24,996 nt of DNA from Gnomoniopsis sp. IMI 355080 (taxonomy: Eukaryota; Ascomycota; Sordariomycetes; Diaporthales; Gnomoniaceae): assembly GCA_027946555.1 (NCBI GenBank), contig JAPEVC010000352.1:1-24996 (forward strand), in the 5' to 3' direction. Positions within the stretch are counted from its first letter, which is position 1. Every line of letters starts with the position of its first letter. Below, piece after piece: positions 19,931 through 24,996 of this stretch. The translations under genes were made by a program, and so were the position numbers. Under the pieces are notes generated by a model that worked only from the letters and a program-made list of their open reading frames with translations, had not been told where the DNA came from and made no database searches.

Positions 19931-22900
19931 TTCGAATGTGCTTGTTTGTGGGTGGATGAGGTGGTCCTTGTGTGTGTTGATGGCGAGACTTGCTCTTCTA
20001 TTGTGGTTTTGGAAAAAAGAGTGTGGGGTTTCGTTATCTCGTGACGAGTCTTGGTGTTTACAGGAGAGACACGGGGTTGAGGGAGAACGAGACAGGAGGG
20101 TAGGGAGCGAGTAAAAGTATAATTCGGGTTTGTTTCTCGGTTTCCTTGTTTCTGTGCTGGCAAAAGAGCGTGGGTGGGATGACAACGGAGGACAAACCCA
20201 GGAGAGGTGACCAACAAGAGGCTTGGAAAAGAGGGCAAAGACACACACAGACGGCGAGGTCAAAAGTGAATGAATAAGTCAGGGTCGGCCGGTGGAGGAG
20301 GTGAAGGGGGTGGGCACAATAAAAACAGGGAAAACAGTGTGTGCGAGTCTAGACTTTGATTGAGTGTCCGGTGGGGATCAATAAGGGGGCGCCAGGAAAT
20401 TACACGTTCAAGGGTCCAGGATCTAACCAGGGATCTTCGCGGCTAGTTCCACTGATCGGCCCCAAACTTTTCCTGTTCCTGTCGGAATCAATGAGATGGT
20501 GTGCAGGCCTGGAGCCAATGAGGACGACCAACAGGAAACGGTCAGCTGAAGAAACACCGAGTATCCTTGGGGCCAAACATTGGCAGCAGTGAAACGGTCT
20601 GTGTGTCTTTGCTGCAAAATTGGGGTTGGCTTTGTTCGATCAACAGCCAAAGAAAAACATGGGATGAACTAGAGATGCGGTGCGCAATTTCGAGAACACA
20701 TACAGAGTACAACGTTCACACCCGAGGCCCGTTCCGTTCCGTCTCTTTTATTAGACGTTGAAAAGGCAGACTGAACAACGCACCTTTGTGAGTCTCGGAG
20801 TCTATTTCGAGACATAGCTGGAAATAGTACCAACTGCACAACGTTGTGAGGAGTCAGTCATTGGCGGTGAGGTGGAGTTCAACAAGTACTCCGTACCCCC
20901 TATGGCCGGTGTGTTGTGTTGTTGGTAATAATAAGGGGACCAGATCAGGCCAAAAAGACGGTCAGCAGCAGTAGCAGCATGACAAGACTGTGAAAGCCTC
21001 GAAAACGGGCTTCGCGGGACTAGGCCTTCTCTGCGCCGGGAATGCTCCAGGTCGTATCCCCGGTGGAATTGCTGGGCATTGCCGCGTGTCGAAGATGACA
21101 TCTGATTGGAAAGTGGTGGCAGCAATCTGGAGTAATCTTGCAGGACAAGAGGCCCGGCGCCTGTTCCCAAATCCACAGCCCATCCAGTCCAGTCCGCCCA
21201 GCCCAGCCCATCCCACTTGCCGATGCTTGGGTGGCCTCGTGTGGCTGATGGATGGACCTCAGCTTTGATGACTGGGCCCCGTCTTTTTGTCTGGCGCATA
21301 CGCGGTTCTCATTTTCGAGCGTTGATGCCGTCGCGCCTCGTTTGATGAAGCGCCCCTGATCGCCTCGGGACGAGGAAATTTGGTCCAGAGGCCTCGCAAC
21401 AGGGCTAGATGGTCGACTGGTGCAAGGTTATCGAAGGATTGACTCAAAATCCAACGTCTTTGTCCTCCAAGTGTCTTTGTTGGCCCCCCAAGTCAGCGTA
21501 GCGCCGGATCTTTTTTTAAGATTCCCATATTCCCCCGAGCCTAGGCCGCGCATTTGGGCCCTCCACGTCGGTACTAACTTAGGTGCCTATGCTGGTATGT
21601 GAAAAAGAAAAAGACCTGGAGAGGCTGCAAGGCGGACGCAGCATTGGGACTGACGGCATCAAATGTCTTCTAACTGCGCCGCCAGGAGATCAGCCAAGGC
21701 GCACTATCGCCTGCTATTGCTATTGACCGTATTCAGCTTGTTTTTGGAATCACCGTTTTTCCTTTCCTTCCCTTCACTTCCCTTCCGTTCCCCTCTTCCC
21801 TTCACTAGCTGACTAGGTGCATTCGACGATGCACTGGTGCCAAACGTCAACGACCCTGTTCCATTCACAACGTTGCATTCTTGATTGGTCCGACGCTCGG
21901 CCTGTTTCGTTGCGGTCCAGGCGAGCACATGCCGTGCTCCGTACCTGCAGCCGAAGCGGCCATCAACCCTGAACGAAACGGACGCGCTGATGAAAAAAGC
22001 CAGTTGTTTGGGCGGCTACTGCAGGAACAACACACTGTCACTGCGGCACCTCATCAGCGTAAGAGTTTTTTTTCTCTGTTTCTTGCGTACGTGTGCTGTA
22101 ATGTGATGTGATATGCCGAGTCGCACTACGCAGCACCTATGTCAAAGGCCGGGTTACAAAATGCCTCGCTGCAAGCTCACCTTGGAAGTTGTGGGACCGT
22201 TGCTGGGAAAGGGTTTGTTCGTTGCAGTGCTGATCGGTGCTCGATGGGCACTTTGCATCGTCATCCATTCCACATGGCTTTTCGGGGCGGTCACGTCAAC
22301 TGCACGCCGTCGGGCCCGGTTTTTGCGAGGAGTTCTTTCTTTCCAACCCCACCCGTAGAGTCCACAGGGCTGACTTCACAAAGCCTCCTGCCTTCCTCAC
22401 AAGGCGTGTGCGGCTGTGGTGGCAACCCGACGGCCAGCAGGTATCCGTCTATGGGAGGGCCACTCACTCACACTGCCTTGGTTGTCCCTCGTCACACAGC
22501 ATACTGCCATGTTTCTCCTCCTCCCCTTCCCCCCTCTCGGGATCCAGCTTTTGCACGTGTTGCATCACTGCCGCAGTCCGTAACCCGAGGCTTCCGAAGT
22601 GCCGGCCGAACTACTCTGGGATGCCATCATGCAGGTATCCATTCCATGTTACTATGTAGAGACAACCTGACAACGTCGAGAAGCATGTCGCGAATGATAC
22701 TCCGGATGCTTGGACCCATCAGTTGCAGTGCTTATGCTTTTTGGGTGACAAGCACGCCCAAGCCAACGAAAACTCTAAGTAGGCTGATGTGAGTTTTTCG
22801 TGCCTGGCGATCGCGGCGATAGCCCTCGGACAACCCCCATGCAAGCCCATGCTACCCTTCGGAAGACCCACACGCACCTTGCTGGTTGGCCGGCCTGCCG

Positions 22901-24996
22901 GGCTGCCAACGCAAGGAGCGCTGTCACTCAGAATCGGTAGTAATTGATGACCACTCGGATCATCAGGATCGTCTTTGGTACCGTGCATGCAGCGATCAAC
23001 AGCTCTAGCGACTCATGACAACGCAGCGCGGAATGGAAGAAAGCAGAAAAATTATATGCTACTATACATCATGGCAGTATGGACACATGCCACGACATCA
23101 GCGCAGCTAGGATTACGTCAGAAGAGCCTGACTGATATCTCGTCTGAATGATGCCAGTCTGATGCTGACGACCTCTCAAGTGGGAGGAATGGGCTTTTGC
23201 TGGTGGGGGCGAGGCTGTTTCCGAACCTAGCCCCTCTTCTGCTCTGTCGCCCAAGATACAATCAAATCTTCAAGGTCTAGAATTGGCGCACTGCGTCCAT
23301 GCGGTCACTCGGACGTCTGCATGGACCTGAACCGAAACATACAGGTAGTCCGTACATGATATATTTGTCGCAGTGGCGCGCGTTTTTGGCTGGTACTAGA
23401 TACTGGGGCGTCCCAGTCCGGTCCTCCACACCCAGTCTTGCTACTATGTGAGAGGGAAAGGCACTGCTACGCTTCTGCAAAAGCAGGGATAAATCTCATC
23501 ACGGGCTTGTGCCCACTCAAGTGAATTGCCAAAAAGCCAAGAAATAACCCTAACTTTGTCTTTCGATCGGCAAATGGAGGATCCTCGGATCGCCCATATG
23601 ACAAGCTTCGGACAAGGGTCATGGCGTAACATCGAAGTATACCTACCTAGGTGTTTTATCTAGATCGGATCAGACTACGTCGTCTTCATGGACTGCCAGC
23701 TGCCTAGATAGTCCGTGTTTCTAGCTTGGCCTGCTTGGGTGACAACGGATTGGAACTGTTCCTCGCGACCTGACTATCGATGCGCACTGACGATGAACGC
23801 TCTTTGTGGCTGAAACACCAAGGACGCTGACGGGCCTCCATCGGCGCCTTTCTTCAGCCTCTCAACACTATACGTGTACCTATGCACATCAAGTTAAAGG
23901 GACCCCCACAGAACAACCTTCGCAACGGGGGCTTGAAGAATGCCCAGTCACCTGAGGCACACTCAGTCAGGACAAGACCTTCGGTCGTTCAGTGTTGCAC
24001 TTCCCAGTTCCTCCAGCCACTACCTACTTTGGCAGCTTCTTCAGATTTAAGATCATTACACTTGAGCAGCCAACAGTCCCTAAATTTCCAGGTCAAGCCA
24101 ATAATTAGAACACCTCTCCCTCTCTGTACCCCAAACAATACCTCCATAGACGCTCCTAGATTTCTCAGCGCAGCGGCCTTCTCTCCAAGCGCTCTGTGAT
24201 GCTCAACGAGGAAGCTGAATGCACTGCAACGTGGTTTGTCCCGCAGTAGTGTCGTAAGACCTCTCATGCCGAGAACTTGATGCGCGTTGAGTGCCGTGCT
24301 GAGGCCTTTCGCTTTGCCCTAGGCGATAAAACATACCTAGGCAGAGCCTTGCGCCACCTGAGAGAAGCTCCATGCAATCGTTATGGGATTCGCCTAGTCT
24401 GGCCTCCAAATCTGAAGGGTTTCGCCCATCAGCCTTCCCAAATCTTCAAGGTTTCACGGCTCTGTAGTGCTTATGTTGAGCCATGTCCAGTCTTTGGTAG
24501 ACACAATGCTTCCGGAGGACCTAGGTCCTTCGTCGTGAATGTGTAAGCCTGGAACCAATGCTGTCTTACCGGGCCTGCCGAATTGGCATGTTGTCGACTG
24601 CAATTAGCAGTCTGAGTGTCCTGTGCGATGGATGCTCGCTTGACAGCGACAGGGCGTCTTGAAATGCATCATGCCGCAGATTGATCTCAAACCTCCATCA
24701 AGGCGTCCATCACCTTCAGGAACTCAGCTTCCATCCATTTCTCCATACTCACACAATAGCGAGCGCAATACGTGGTGAACATCAGCAGTCCTTCCAGCAC
24801 ATTGATTCCACAGCTCCTCGTCCAAAGCGCCAGCTGCTCTCCCTGACGCTTGTTGCCTGATAATGAGGGCCGATTCAAATTTATTCTCTTCAAAGATTCA
24901 TGACACCGTTATACGAAATGAGCCCACTTATCCCATCTGCAACGTGCTACTGCTGCCGCCCGGGACACATCACAGGTCGAGAAAACGGGGGGGGGG
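19931..24996. other. Long gene-poor stretch to the window end
   Basis: About 5 kb. The first few hundred bases should be the leader and promoter of the Asp f 4-like gene. Beyond that there are only overlapping frames without recognisable domains; the longest, 22139-22792 (plus, 217 codons), has a Pro/Ser/Arg-rich composition typical of chance frames. A pyrimidine tract lies at about 21755-21805 and CCTAGG palindromes cluster near 23647-24525. Ten G end the window. Confidence 0.45.

Noticed and set aside
22139..22792. 217-codon plus-strand frame in the gene-poor region
   Set aside because: Pro/Ser/Arg-rich with no recognisable domain; other frames overlap the same bases; no good splice or promoter context.

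Overview
The window looks like nuclear DNA of a filamentous ascomycete (Pezizomycotina). The evidence is short introns (64-99 bp) with GT..AG ends and CTGAC or CTAAC branch points, long intergenic spaces, and fungal gene families: Asp f 4-like secreted protein, fungal arylsulfotransferase, NOB1, NOP10 and an NRPS-like synthetase. I cannot name the species. No rRNA, tRNA, CRISPR array or recognisable transposon was seen.

Layout. (1) 41-592, minus: a two-exon gene for a small secreted cysteine-rich protein with an unusual Cys spacing. (2) 2688-4791, plus: a two-exon arylsulfotransferase-family membrane protein carrying a perfect 12-bp repeat that encodes an acidic block. (3) 6382-6672, plus, NOP10, and 7321-8873, minus, NOB1: two convergent ribosome-biogenesis genes, one for the H/ACA snoRNP and one for the nuclease that matures 18S rRNA. 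(4) 11327-16503, plus: the main item, a three-exon gene for a 1,680-residue single-module NRPS-like synthetase. Its order is adenylation domain, a second degenerate adenylation C-terminal subdomain, carrier domain, then about six membrane helices alternating with three left-handed beta-helix (hexapeptide) domains. That order is the one known from the bacterial epsilon-poly-L-lysine synthetase Pls, but the adenylation domain reads like an acyl-CoA ligase. (5) 18926-19930, minus: an Asp f 4-like secreted protein with a His-rich, Kex2-bounded propeptide. (6) 19931-24996: about 5 kb without a convincing gene, ending in a run of ten G.

How the genes relate. There is no classic biosynthetic cluster. 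The synthetase stands alone with 2.4 kb of non-coding DNA on each side, which fits a one-enzyme product. NOP10 and NOB1 act in the same process. Three of the six genes encode secreted or secretory-pathway proteins. All exon junctions were worked out by hand; each gives an uninterrupted frame of the stated length, but none has transcript support.
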